64,000 nt of DNA, from NCBI GenBank assembly GCA_964442075.1, contig CAYTWH010000006.1, positions 59,516-123,515 of the forward strand, read 5' to 3'. Source of the DNA: CAYTAU01 sp964442075. GTDB lineage: Bacteria; Bacteroidota; Bacteroidia; Bacteroidales; CAYTAU01. Below are positions 54,740-63,946 of the stretch, one piece after another. How positions within the stretch are numbered: the stretch's first letter is position 1; the number at the start of each line of letters is the position of its first letter. The notes beneath the pieces are model-generated. The model had not been told where the DNA came from. It saw only the letters and a list, made by a program, of their open reading frames with translations, and ran no database searches. The position numbers and the translations under genes were made by a program.

Positions 54740-57700
54740 ATGAAAAACTTCAAAACTCTTATTGCAGTAATCTTTTGTTTTTTATATACATTAGGATATG
54801 GACAACAATGGATGAATTCGTTTGATAACACAAAAACAGATCAGACCAATTTTTATGATATTCAAAAAGCTTTTAATGGGTATTGGCAAGACAAGGAAAT
54901 TGAAAAAGGCAAAGGTTGGAAGCAATTTAAAAGATGGGAAGATTTTATGGAGCCACGGGTTTATCCATCAGGAAAATTTCAAAAAGATGTTTTATGGAAA
55001 GAGCATTTAAAAAACAAAAATAATTCTAAAAGCACAACTGCAAACTGGACTATGTTGGGCCCTTTTAATACTCCAACAGATATTAATTACGGAAACAAAA
55101 GAGGCTCAGGCAGAATTAATTGCATAGAGTTTCACCCTACTGATCCAAATATTTTTTGGATTGGCTCTCCTTCGGGTGGAATTTGGAAAACTACAGATGG
55201 AGGAAATTCATGGGCAACAACTACCGATGATCTGCCAAGTATTGGGATTTCTGATATTGCTGTTGATCCTACAGATCCCGATATTCTTTATGTTGCAACA
55301 GGCGATGGTGATGCAGCCGACACATACAGTATTGGAATATTAAAATCTGCCGATGGCGGTGCAACATGGAATACTACCGGATTTGTATTAAATATTACAG
55401 ATTTTTATGTTTTTAGAAGAATTCTTGTAAACCCAAATAACACAAATATTGTAATTGCAACATCTAACAATGGTATTTTAAGAAGCACAAATGCAGGAGC
55501 AAACTGGACAAATGTTATTGCCGGTAATTTTAAAGATCTTGAATTTAAGCCGGGAAACCCAAGTGTAGTTTATGCAACTGAAAATAATTCTGCAATATAC
55601 AAATCTACAGATTCCGGGGCATCTTTTAGCGATATATCTACAGGTATAACTACTAACGATATTAACAGAATTGAACTGGCTGTTACTCCCGATAACGCTG
55701 AAGTTATTTATGCATTTTGCAGCGATGGTTCAGATAATGGATTTTATGCTCTTTATAAATCATCAAATAGTGGAAGCTCATGGACTATGGTTACTTCAAA
55801 TGCTTCAATAAATTTGATGGGCTGGTCTGAAAACGGTGATGACGCAGGTGGGCAAGGCTGGTACGACCTTTCGTTGGCAGTATCTCCAACTGATGAAAAT
55901 ACTGTTTTTACAGGTGGTGTTAATATATGGAAAACAACAGATGCAGGTGCAAACTGGAATATTAATGCACATTGGTATGGAGCAGGTGGAACACAATATG
56001 TTCATGCAGATCAACATACTTTTGATTATAATTATTTAAATAATACTTTGTATTCGGGAAATGATGGCGGACTACATAAAACTTCTAATGGAGGAAGTCT
56101 ATGGACAGATATTAGTGATGGTTTGGAAATTCTTCAGATATACAGAATAGGAACTTCTTATACAAACAATGATGTTGTTGTAGCCGGAACTCAAGATAAT
56201 GGAACAATGATGAGAACACCTACAACATGGTATTCTATTCTCGGTGGTGACGGAATGGAATGTATGGTTGATTATTCAAATGCAAATATTATGTATGCTG
56301 AATATTATTATGGGAACATGTATCGGTCAAGTGATGGCGGATATAATTTTACAGGCATTAAGCCATCAGGAACAGGAAACGGAGCATGGGTTACACCATA
56401 TATTATGCATCATGATAACCCGACAACGCTATATGCCGGTTTTGACGAAGTTTATAAAAGCACCAATAGCGGAGGTTCATGGACAACAATTAGTTCGGGC
56501 TTAACAGGAGGCACAAACCTTAGAAATATTGCATTAGCTCCTTCTAATGACCAATATATTTATGCAGCAACGTATTCTGATATATGGATAACTAAAAATG
56601 GTGGAAATATATGGACCAACATTACTTCTAATCTTTCTGCAAATTCTATTACAGATATTGCAATATCTAAAAACAACCCTGATTTTGCATGGGTAACACT
56701 TTCAGGATATAATTCGGGAGAAAAGGTTTATATGACAATAAATGGTGGTACTTCATGGACAAATTATTCTAATGGTTTACCAAATATTCCAGCAAACACA
56801 ATTGTATATGAGGACAATACAAATAATGCACTTTATGTAGGTACTGATTTGGGTGTTTATTATAGAAATGGAGCAATGTCTTCATGGACACAATTTACCA
56901 ATGGACTTCCAAGTGTAATTGTTAACGAACTGGAAATTCATTATCCAACAAGTACAATTAGAGCAGGCACTTATGGAAGAGGCCTGTGGGAATCAGACTT
57001 ATATGCAAATCCGGAATTTCCTGTAGCCGATTTTAGTCATTATATAGTATCTGCTTGCAATGGTATTATTTCTTTTGCAGATCTATCATCGGGTGTTCCT
57101 GATACATGGCATTGGGATTTTGGTGATGGTAATACTTCAGCATTGCAACATCCTATTCATACATATGCTGCAACATCAACTTACACAGTAGAATTAATTG
57201 TAACAAATTCTTTTGGTGCAGATACATTTATAACGGATATTACTTTAAATGCAGGAAATATTAATTCCGATTTTAATGTTGACCAGACAACTCATTGCTC
57301 TTCTCCTGTTACAGTTAATTTTACAAATATAAGTACCGATGCAAATTCTTATAATTGGAATTTTGGAGATGGTAATACTTCAACAGATGAGAATCCCTCT
57401 CATTCATATTCAAATAATGGGAATTATACAGTTACACTTATTGGTTCTGCACCTTTGTGTGATAATGATACTATAATAAAAACATCATATATTAGTATCG
57501 ACCCTTCAAATTCTATAATTGCTTCTATGCCAGAATCCGGACAACAAAGCAGTAACTGTTGTGTTGGAACCTTAAAAGATAGTGGAGGAGATAGTGATTA
57601 CCCAAATAATACTTTGGGTTATTATACAATTTCACCAACAAATGCTACACAGGTAATTCTGACTTTTACCATGCTTGATGTAGAAGCCGGTGATGCAGGA

Positions 57701-58144
57701 TATTGTAATTATGATCATATTTCTGTTTATGACGGTCCGAATTTAACTGCTCCTTTAATCGGAACATATTGTAATACAACAGGTAATCCGGGCACTCTTT
57801 ATACAACTGGTGGGTCTGTTACAATTAAACAATATTCTGATGCTTATGTTGAAGGAGCAGGTTTTGCATTAAATTGGGATTGTGTAACAACCGGTAATAA
57901 TATTATTTCAGAAGAAACTATTAATATATTTCCAAATCCTACAACAGGTATAATTACTATTGAAGGAAAAAATATTAAATCAATTGAAATTGTTGATATT
58001 ACAGGAAAAACTATTAAAAACCTGTCAGGCTTTGTAGACCAAAAAAGTTTGGAAATTGATTTAAGTTCACAATCTAAAGGAATTTATCTCATTAAAGTTA
58101 AGGGAGATAAATTTGTAATGCTTGAAAAGTTGATTTTGGAGTAA
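54740..58144 (+). CDS. VPS10/BNR-propeller protein with PKD, CUB and T9SS type A domains
   Basis: The 1134-residue protein has a signal peptide (TLIAVIFCFLYTLGYGQ). Residues ~100-755 hold many BNR/VPS10 propeller repeats, with Asp-box forms such as KTTDGGNSWATT, KSADGGATWNTT, KSSNSGSSWTMV and KSTNSGGSWTTI. Two PKD domains follow (~763-842 with DTWHWDFGDGNTS, ~843-920 with YNWNFGDGNTS). A CUB-like domain covers ~922-1046 (SSNCCVGTLKDSGGDSDYPNN, then YCNYDHISVYDGP). A type A sorting domain ends the protein (INIFPNPTTGIITIEG..QSKGIYLIKV). This layout is typical of Bacteroidota surface proteins. Sialidase-like propellers can be glycosidases or peptidase-related, but no catalytic residues are certain here, so binding or adhesion is equally possible. 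Confidence 0.87.
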   Translation: MKNFKTLIAVIFCFLYTLGYGQQWMNSFDNTKTDQTNFYDIQKAFNGYWQDKEIEKGKGWKQFKRWEDFMEPRVYPSGKFQKDVLWKEHLKNKNNSKSTTANWTMLGPFNTPTDINYGNKRGSGRINCIEFHPTDPNIFWIGSPSGGIWKTTDGGNSWATTTDDLPSIGISDIAVDPTDPDILYVATGDGDAADTYSIGILKSADGGATWNTTGFVLNITDFYVFRRILVNPNNTNIVIATSNNGILRSTNAGANWTNVIAGNFKDLEFKPGNPSVVYATENNSAIYKSTDSGASFSDISTGITTNDINRIELAVTPDNAEVIYAFCSDGSDNGFYALYKSSNSGSSWTMVTSNASINLMGWSENGDDAGGQGWYDLSLAVSPTDENTVFTGGVNIWKTTDAGANWNINAHWYGAGGTQYVHADQHTFDYNYLNNTLYSGNDGGLHKTSNGGSLWTDISDGLEILQIYRIGTSYTNNDVVVAGTQDNGTMMRTPTTWYSILGGDGMECMVDYSNANIMYAEYYYGNMYRSSDGGYNFTGIKPSGTGNGAWVTPYIMHHDNPTTLYAGFDEVYKSTNSGGSWTTISSGLTGGTNLRNIALAPSNDQYIYAATYSDIWITKNGGNIWTNITSNLSANSITDIAISKNNPDFAWVTLSGYNSGEKVYMTINGGTSWTNYSNGLPNIPANTIVYEDNTNNALYVGTDLGVYYRNGAMSSWTQFTNGLPSVIVNELEIHYPTSTIRAGTYGRGLWESDLYANPEFPVADFSHYIVSACNGIISFADLSSGVPDTWHWDFGDGNTSALQHPIHTYAATSTYTVELIVTNSFGADTFITDITLNAGNINSDFNVDQTTHCSSPVTVNFTNISTDANSYNWNFGDGNTSTDENPSHSYSNNGNYTVTLIGSAPLCDNDTIIKTSYISIDPSNSIIASMPESGQQSSNCCVGTLKDSGGDSDYPNNTLGYYTISPTNATQVILTFTMLDVEAGDAGYCNYDHISVYDGPNLTAPLIGTYCNTTGNPGTLYTTGGSVTIKQYSDAYVEGAGFALNWDCVTTGNNIISEETINIFPNPTTGIITIEGKNIKSIEIVDITGKTIKNLSGFVDQKSLEIDLSSQSKGIYLIKVKGDKFVMLEKLILE

Positions 58145-58241
58145 GCATTTTTGAAATTACTCATTAGTAGTCAATTTTTCTTTTTATAATGTTGTTCATG
58201 TATTATTTTTTCTATTTTTAATATTATAATAATAGCGGAAT

Positions 58242-58850
58242 ATGTTTAGAACTATTTTTTATCTTTCAACTTTAACACTTATTTTTTTTTCATTAAAAAT
58301 ATTTTCTCAAACTACTAAATGGGAAATTGAAAAAAATGAAAAAGGAGTCATCGTTTATACTAGAAAAACAGATGCATCGCCTATAAAAGAGTTTAGGGCT
58401 GTAACAACAATTGATGCCAGTTTTAAAACTTTAGTAAAAATTTTAGATGATACGGAGAATTATCCTAATTGGATGGCAAATTGTGATTTTTCAAAAACAT
58501 TAAAAGAAGTTAGTGATGGTGAACGCATTGATTATGTAAAAATTAATATTCCATGGCCACTTGGTGATAGGGATATGATCTCGAAATATAAATACACTAT
58601 TGATTATGAAAAAGGTGTGTATAAAGCAGTTATTACAACTAAACCCGACTATATTGATGAGGTAAAGGGATTTGTAAGGTTCAAAAAAGGCAAGGGATAT
58701 TGGAAATTAGAAGAAAAGGGGGATAAAGTAAAAGTAACTTATCAATTTTGTGGTGATCCCGAAATGTCGGTTCCGGCGTGGATTATTAATTCATTTATTA
58801 TTGATGGTCCTTATGATACATTGATTAATCTGAAGAAACAGGTTAAATAA
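58242..58850 (+). CDS. START-domain (lipid-binding) secreted protein
   Basis: The protein has 202 residues and a signal peptide (TLIFFSLKIFSQ). The whole mature part is a START/SRPBCC domain: WEIEKNEKGVIVYTRKTDASPIKEFRAVTTIDASFKTLVKILDDTENYPNWMANC, INIPWPLGDRDMISKYKYTID, KGKGYWKLEEKGDKVKVTYQFCGDPEMSVPAWIIN. Bacterial START proteins bind hydrophobic ligands such as lipids in a helix-grip pocket. The periplasmic location suggests lipid handling near the envelope; the ligand is unknown. It stands alone between two cargo genes, without a strong terminator on either side. Confidence 0.85.
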   Translation: MFRTIFYLSTLTLIFFSLKIFSQTTKWEIEKNEKGVIVYTRKTDASPIKEFRAVTTIDASFKTLVKILDDTENYPNWMANCDFSKTLKEVSDGERIDYVKINIPWPLGDRDMISKYKYTIDYEKGVYKAVITTKPDYIDEVKGFVRFKKGKGYWKLEEKGDKVKVTYQFCGDPEMSVPAWIINSFIIDGPYDTLINLKKQVK

Positions 58851-58973
58851 TTTATTTATATAGTAAGCGATTTTTTAGTTTTAAGTCAAAATTTAATTTT
58901 TTAAAATTATTAACATAAATTTGTATATTCAAAACATAGAGGAATTTATCATTGAAATGTAATCTGATTTAAT

Positions 58974-61727
58974 ATGAAAAATCTTTTGTCCTTCGCAGTA
59001 ATTTTTATTACAATTCAAGTTAACCTTTTCTGTGCAACATATACTGTAACAAACACCAGTGATTCGGGAGCAGGTTCATTAAGACAAGCAATAGATAACG
59101 CAAATGCTGTTGGGGCAGATATTATTGAGTTCAACATCCCGAACACTGATTCAAATTATGATGCAGCGCATGGAGTTTGGGTAATTAGCCCTGTTACTTA
59201 TTTGCCTTATTTTTTAACTGGTAATACAATTGTTGATGGCACATCACAAACAACAAATCAAGGCAATACAAATCCTTATGGTCCAGAAATAGTTATTGAT
59301 GGAACAAATTCAATTACTCAGTGTTTTATACTTCCTTCACCTGGCAATCAAATAAAATCTTTAATAATTGGTAACTTCACTTATGGTATTCAATGCTACG
59401 GAGGTAGCGGTACACAAAACATTATTAGAGATTGTTACATAGGTGTTGATTATACTGGAGCATCAAAATTTTCTAACGATGTGGGAATAACTATTTCGGA
59501 TGATTCATTTAATAATGATATTATCAACAACGTAATTTCTGGGAATTTGACAGCTGGCATAGTAATTCAAGATGGAAATGGTAATGAAATTTATGGCAAT
59601 CTTATTGGCACAAACTATTTAGGAAATGATACTGTTCCCAATGCTACAGGAATATTAATTAATAATTCCATTAATAATTATATAGGTAGTGCATCTTTGT
59701 CTTCAAAAAATATAATTTCAGGAAATTATGACAGCGGTATTACCATCAATAGTAATATCAACAGTGGCAATATTATTAAGGGTAATTTCATAGGAACAGA
59801 TATTACAGGTCTTCAAAAACTATCAAATCCTTTCGGGATTATTTTAGCAAATTCAGGAAATAATATTATTGGAGGAACAACAATATCCGAAAGAAACATT
59901 ATTTCAGGAAACATCGAAAGCGGAATTCTTATCAATGGAACAGGAGCAGAAGAAAATGAAATACTTGGAAATTATATAGGCGTAGACTCAACAGGATTAA
60001 ATATTCTTGATAATCATGTTGGTGTTTTGATTAAAACCAATGCAGATAAAAATATAGTAGGAGGTACTGACCCTGGTGCAAGAAATATTATATCAGGCAA
60101 CTGGGAAATTGGAATATATATTGAGTCGTGTGATAGTAATATTGTTATTGGTAATTATATTGGTCCTGACGCTACAGGTTTAAATCCTTTGAAAGTAAAT
60201 GATACACTTTATCAGGCAAACGGAATTGAACTTAATACAGTAGCAAAGTATAATATTATTGGTGGTTATACTCCTGAAGAAAGAAATATTATATCAGGAA
60301 ACAGAGTATATGGAATGATTTATTATGGACAAACATCAGAAAATTATCTTATTGGCAACTATATTGGCACAGATGTTACAGGAAATACTGCTATGCCAAA
60401 TGCTACAGGAATATGCGTAGATGCTTCGTCTAATCATAATTATATTTATGAAAATGTGTTGTCAGGAAATTATAGTTATGGGATATTTCTTGTAACAAAC
60501 GGAACATATTATAACGAGGTTAAAAGAAATTTAATTGGAACAAATGCAACAGGTACAGATACAATTCCAAATGATGTAGGCTTATTACTTGCAGGTGGGG
60601 CAAGACATAATATTATTGGAGGTTCATCACTTGCAGATGCAAATGTTATATCAGGTAACAGATACGAAGGTATTGAAATTGCAGATAATTTAACAGACTA
60701 CAATGAAATCTCTTATAATTATGTCGGTACTGACCCAAGCGGCACTATTGCAATACCTAATCTAAATGGAATTGGATTATCTGCATTTCCAAAACACAAT
60801 ACAATTAACAATAATATTATATCAGGTAATACTGAAATTGGGATGATATTATATGAGTATTCTGACAGCAATATAGTAACTAATAATATGATTGGTACTG
60901 CCGATGATGGTGTTTCTGATTTGGGAAATGGACTGTCGGGAATCGTAATAGGAACAGGTGCAAGCAATAATTTCATTGGTGAATCAGGAATGGGAAATAC
61001 TATTGCTTTTAATGGGCATGGAGGAGTTATTGTTGTGGATGCAATATCCACGGGCAATAAAATATCAGCAAATTCAATTTTTCAAAACGAATTAATGGGT
61101 GGAATAGATCTTTTTCCTCCCGGCGTAAACAGCAATGATGTTGGAGATACTGATATAGGGCCAAATAATCTTATGAATTTTCCGGTAATTACTAATTCAA
61201 TATATGATACAGGGTCAGGATATTCAAATGTTTCCGGCACATTAGACACACAAAGCCCTGAAAATTGCATAGTTGAAGTTTTTATTGCAGACCCTGATGC
61301 AACAGGATATGGAGAAGGGAAAATTTATATTGGTAATGCTGTTCCCGATAATTCCGGAAACTGGTCAAATGTTTTCACAACTATATCAGGAGCTGATGAA
61401 ATTACAACAACTGCAACTGATGAAAACGGTAATACTTCTGAGTTTTCAATGAATTTTACAACCTTAGTTAATATTGAAAGCATTGAAATTAGAGATGAAA
61501 ATATTTATATTTATCCAAATCCATCATCTGGAAAGGTTATGGTTGAAGGTAATAATATAGAGGAAATTGAAGTAATTGATATTACTGGAAAGCAAATCTA
61601 TACCGTCATTGCGAGAAACGAAGAGACGTGGCAATCTGTCAATTTAGGCTCCAATCCAAAAGGAGTATATTTTGTAAAAATCACTACATCAAAAGGAATT
61701 GTTTTTAAGAAATTGATTGTCCAATAA
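58974..61727 (+). CDS. Right-handed beta-helix T9SS type A surface protein (paralogue 1)
   Basis: The 917-residue protein has a signal peptide (LSFAVIFITIQVNLFCA). It opens with TYTVTNTSDSGAGSLRQAIDNANA, the CSLREA-type start of many beta-helix proteins. Residues ~80-740 are parallel beta-helix coils with a repeated NIISGN..GI.I......N.I.GNYIGTD.TG....N..GI.I pattern. Residues ~755-830 form a small beta-sandwich (GTLDTQSPENCIVEVFIADPDATGYGEGK..). The type A sorting domain follows (~840-917, IYIYPNPSSGKVMVEG). Its variable loop VIARNEETWQSVNL is encoded by a dispersed palindromic repeat (61604-61637). Beta-helix proteins of this kind may bind or cleave polysaccharide, but no catalytic residues can be named. 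The paralogue starts 12 nt downstream. A TAAATTTG element is at 58916-58923. Confidence 0.9.
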   Translation: MKNLLSFAVIFITIQVNLFCATYTVTNTSDSGAGSLRQAIDNANAVGADIIEFNIPNTDSNYDAAHGVWVISPVTYLPYFLTGNTIVDGTSQTTNQGNTNPYGPEIVIDGTNSITQCFILPSPGNQIKSLIIGNFTYGIQCYGGSGTQNIIRDCYIGVDYTGASKFSNDVGITISDDSFNNDIINNVISGNLTAGIVIQDGNGNEIYGNLIGTNYLGNDTVPNATGILINNSINNYIGSASLSSKNIISGNYDSGITINSNINSGNIIKGNFIGTDITGLQKLSNPFGIILANSGNNIIGGTTISERNIISGNIESGILINGTGAEENEILGNYIGVDSTGLNILDNHVGVLIKTNADKNIVGGTDPGARNIISGNWEIGIYIESCDSNIVIGNYIGPDATGLNPLKVNDTLYQANGIELNTVAKYNIIGGYTPEERNIISGNRVYGMIYYGQTSENYLIGNYIGTDVTGNTAMPNATGICVDASSNHNYIYENVLSGNYSYGIFLVTNGTYYNEVKRNLIGTNATGTDTIPNDVGLLLAGGARHNIIGGSSLADANVISGNRYEGIEIADNLTDYNEISYNYVGTDPSGTIAIPNLNGIGLSAFPKHNTINNNIISGNTEIGMILYEYSDSNIVTNNMIGTADDGVSDLGNGLSGIVIGTGASNNFIGESGMGNTIAFNGHGGVIVVDAISTGNKISANSIFQNELMGGIDLFPPGVNSNDVGDTDIGPNNLMNFPVITNSIYDTGSGYSNVSGTLDTQSPENCIVEVFIADPDATGYGEGKIYIGNAVPDNSGNWSNVFTTISGADEITTTATDENGNTSEFSMNFTTLVNIESIEIRDENIYIYPNPSSGKVMVEGNNIEEIEVIDITGKQIYTVIARNEETWQSVNLGSNPKGVYFVKITTSKGIVFKKLIVQ
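61604..61637 (+). repeat. Single palindromic-element arm inside coding sequence
   Basis: This 34-nt segment starts CGTCATTGCGAG and ends GGCAATCT. It matches one arm of the inverted repeat at 21803-21883 at 29 of 34 positions. It lies in frame inside the sorting domain of the 58974-61727 gene and encodes VIARNEETWQS. Confidence 0.8.
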
Positions 61728-61739
61728 AAATTAGAGGAA

Positions 61740-63785
61740 ATGAAACAAATTATAATAATCTCAACACTTATATTAAGTATCTGCCTTAATATCAAAGCAA
61801 ATACTTTTACAGTTACAAATACTAATGATTCCGGTTCCGGTTCATTAAGAGAAGCTATAGATTTTGCAATTTTCATGGCAGGCACACATACTATAGAGTT
61901 TAATATCCCAACAACAGATTCTGGTTATAATGCAACAACAGGTGTATGGGCACTTTACCCTCTTACAACTTACAGTTATATTACATCAGGAAATATTACT
62001 ATTGACGGTTCAACACAAACCACAAATCAGGGTAATACAAACCCGCTAGGTCCGGAAATTGAACTTGGGGGAAATGACAATACAATTGATTATGCTTTTA
62101 GCGTAATTAATGCACCAAATATTCATTTTATTGATTTATGTGTTATTGATTTTACTATAGGTCTTCAAATTTTTGGTCCTTCATCAATAAATTGTAGTAT
62201 AACCGGATGCTATGTTGGTATAGATGCAACATCTATTGATACATTAGGAAATTATATTGGAATTGAAATTATTGGAGGTGCATCAAATATTACAATTGGA
62301 GGAACTACCGCTACAGAAAGAAACATTGTATCGGGTAATGAACATATTGGTATTAGATTAGTTGATGCAAACAATAATCTAATTATTGGAAACTATGTTG
62401 GTCTTGACAGAACAGGAATGTTTGCAATGGGAAACTATGATGGAGTTAGTATTGAAGGAGCAGCTTCATATAATATTGTTGGCGGAATTAATCCCGGTGA
62501 AAGAAATGTAATAGCAGGAAACTATGCTTATGGTGTTCCCGTTTTCGGAGCAGGATGCAATTACAATGAAATTATAGGTAATTACATTGGTGTTGATGTA
62601 ACAGGAAATAATGCTATCCCAAACACATATGCTATTCTATTTGATGATGGTGCAGCCTATAATATAGTTGGTGGAAATAGTCCTGAACATAGAAATATTT
62701 TATCAGGGAATTCGGGCTATGGTGTTTTTATTTATAATATGGGAACACATAACAACTTAGTAAAAGGGAATTATATTGGTACTGATCCTTCTGGAACAAT
62801 TGCTATTCCTAATGCAAACGGCATTGTAGTTGATGGTGCACCATACAGTAATATTATAGATAGTAATCTGATATCAGGTAATTTGCAACAAGGCATTATA
62901 ATTCATATTACAGGTTCTGATTCTACTTTAGTTACCAGAAATAAAATAGGAACAGATATTACAGGGACACAGCCTTTAGGAAATGGAATTGATGGAGTGC
63001 GAATTGCTCAAGGACCACAACATACTATTATAGGAGGTTCGCTCGAAAATGCTAATATTATAGCTTTCAATATCAGTAATGGAGTAACTGTTATGAACGA
63101 TAATGATGATTTTAACCTAATTTCCTGTAATTCAATATTTAGTAATGGAGGACTTGGAATTGATCTATATCTGCCGGGAGTAAACAGCAATGATTCCGGT
63201 GATGGTGATACTGGTCCAAATCAAGAAATGAATTATCCTGAAATTGACTCAGTAATTTATCAAGCAAGTGAAACAACTATATACGGAACTCTTGATACTC
63301 AGAATCCCGAGACTTGTAAAATTGAGATCTTTATTGCTCAAAAAGACCCTAGTGGATTTGGTGAAGGAAAAACTTATCTGTCTGCTACAATTCCTAACAT
63401 CTCAGGTTTTTGGATTGATACAATAACAGTAATTCCTGAAGGTTTGTTTTTGACCACAACAGCAATTGATGAAAATAACAACACATCTGAATTTTCAATA
63501 TGCGCTTCATCTTTTTATCCGGTTTCTAGCAATCAAATAAGTGTTAATAATATTAAAATATATCCCAATCCATCAAATGGAGAATTTATTATTGAAGGAG
63601 AAAGAATCTTTAATGTAGAGATTATTGATATTACAGGTAAAACAATTTATAACGTCATTGCCCCGAAAGATTTCGGGGAAGCGACGTGGCAATCTGTTAA
63701 TTTAAGCAACCAACAAAAAGGAATATATTTTGCAAAAATCACAACAACAAATGGAATTGTTGTTGAAAAATTGATTTTGGAGTAA
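61740..63785 (+). CDS. Right-handed beta-helix T9SS type A surface protein (paralogue 2)
   Basis: The 681-residue protein is a shorter tandem paralogue of the preceding gene. It has a signal peptide (IIIISTLILSICLNIKA) and the same FTVTNTNDSGSGSLREAIDFA opening. Beta-helix coils run from ~80 to ~500 (ERNIVSGNEHIGIRLVDANNNLIIGNYVGLD and others). A beta-sandwich follows (GTLDTQNPETCKIEIFIAQKDPSGFGEGK, ~520-595). The type A sorting domain (~602-681, IKIYPNPSNGEFIIEG) contains the loop VIAPKDFGEATWQSVNL, encoded by a 43-nt palindromic element. It has fewer helix coils than paralogue 1 but otherwise the same order of parts. The 12-nt spacing shows one transcript. Function is a surface binding protein or polysaccharide enzyme; neither is proved. 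Confidence 0.9.
   Translation: MKQIIIISTLILSICLNIKANTFTVTNTNDSGSGSLREAIDFAIFMAGTHTIEFNIPTTDSGYNATTGVWALYPLTTYSYITSGNITIDGSTQTTNQGNTNPLGPEIELGGNDNTIDYAFSVINAPNIHFIDLCVIDFTIGLQIFGPSSINCSITGCYVGIDATSIDTLGNYIGIEIIGGASNITIGGTTATERNIVSGNEHIGIRLVDANNNLIIGNYVGLDRTGMFAMGNYDGVSIEGAASYNIVGGINPGERNVIAGNYAYGVPVFGAGCNYNEIIGNYIGVDVTGNNAIPNTYAILFDDGAAYNIVGGNSPEHRNILSGNSGYGVFIYNMGTHNNLVKGNYIGTDPSGTIAIPNANGIVVDGAPYSNIIDSNLISGNLQQGIIIHITGSDSTLVTRNKIGTDITGTQPLGNGIDGVRIAQGPQHTIIGGSLENANIIAFNISNGVTVMNDNDDFNLISCNSIFSNGGLGIDLYLPGVNSNDSGDGDTGPNQEMNYPEIDSVIYQASETTIYGTLDTQNPETCKIEIFIAQKDPSGFGEGKTYLSATIPNISGFWIDTITVIPEGLFLTTTAIDENNNTSEFSICASSFYPVSSNQISVNNIKIYPNPSNGEFIIEGERIFNVEIIDITGKTIYNVIAPKDFGEATWQSVNLSNQQKGIYFAKITTTNGIVVEKLILE
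63653..63695 (+). repeat. In-frame palindromic element with a CCCCGAAA/TTTCGGGG hairpin
   Basis: CGTCATTG, then CCCCGAAAGATTTCGGGG (8-bp stem), then AAGCGACGTGGCAATCT. The outer ends match the family at 61604 and 21803. The central hairpin makes this copy 9 nt (three codons) longer, so the frame is kept. It encodes VIAPKDFGEATWQS inside the sorting domain. Confidence 0.85.
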
Positions 63786-63825
63786 ACAATTTCAAAATTG
63801 TTAATATATTTGTAATCCAAAATTT

Positions 63826-63898
63826 GGACTTGTAGCATAATGGATAGTGCACCTGGCTACGGACCAGGAGGTTGGGGGTTCGAATCCCTCCAAGTTCA
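63826..63898 (+). tRNA. tRNA-Arg (anticodon ACG)
   Basis: The acceptor stem GGACTTG / CAAGTTC, D arm GCAT..GTGC, anticodon arm CCTGG-CTACGGA-CCAGG with anticodon ACG, and T arm GGGGG-TTCGAAT-CCCTC fold into a standard cloverleaf. CCA is not encoded. The A at the wobble position would be edited to inosine, which reads CGU, CGC and CGA. Confidence 0.95.
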
Positions 63899-63901
63899 CA
63901 T

Positions 63902-63940
63902 AAAATAAAAAGCCTTACAAAGTTGTAAGGCTTTTATTTT
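63902..63940. terminator. Bidirectional terminator between two tRNA genes
   Basis: AAAAGCCTTACAA / TTGTAAGGCTTTT forms a 13-bp stem with a very small loop and A/T-rich flanks. It sits between the convergent tRNA genes. Confidence 0.9.
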
Positions 63941-63946
63941 AATAAG

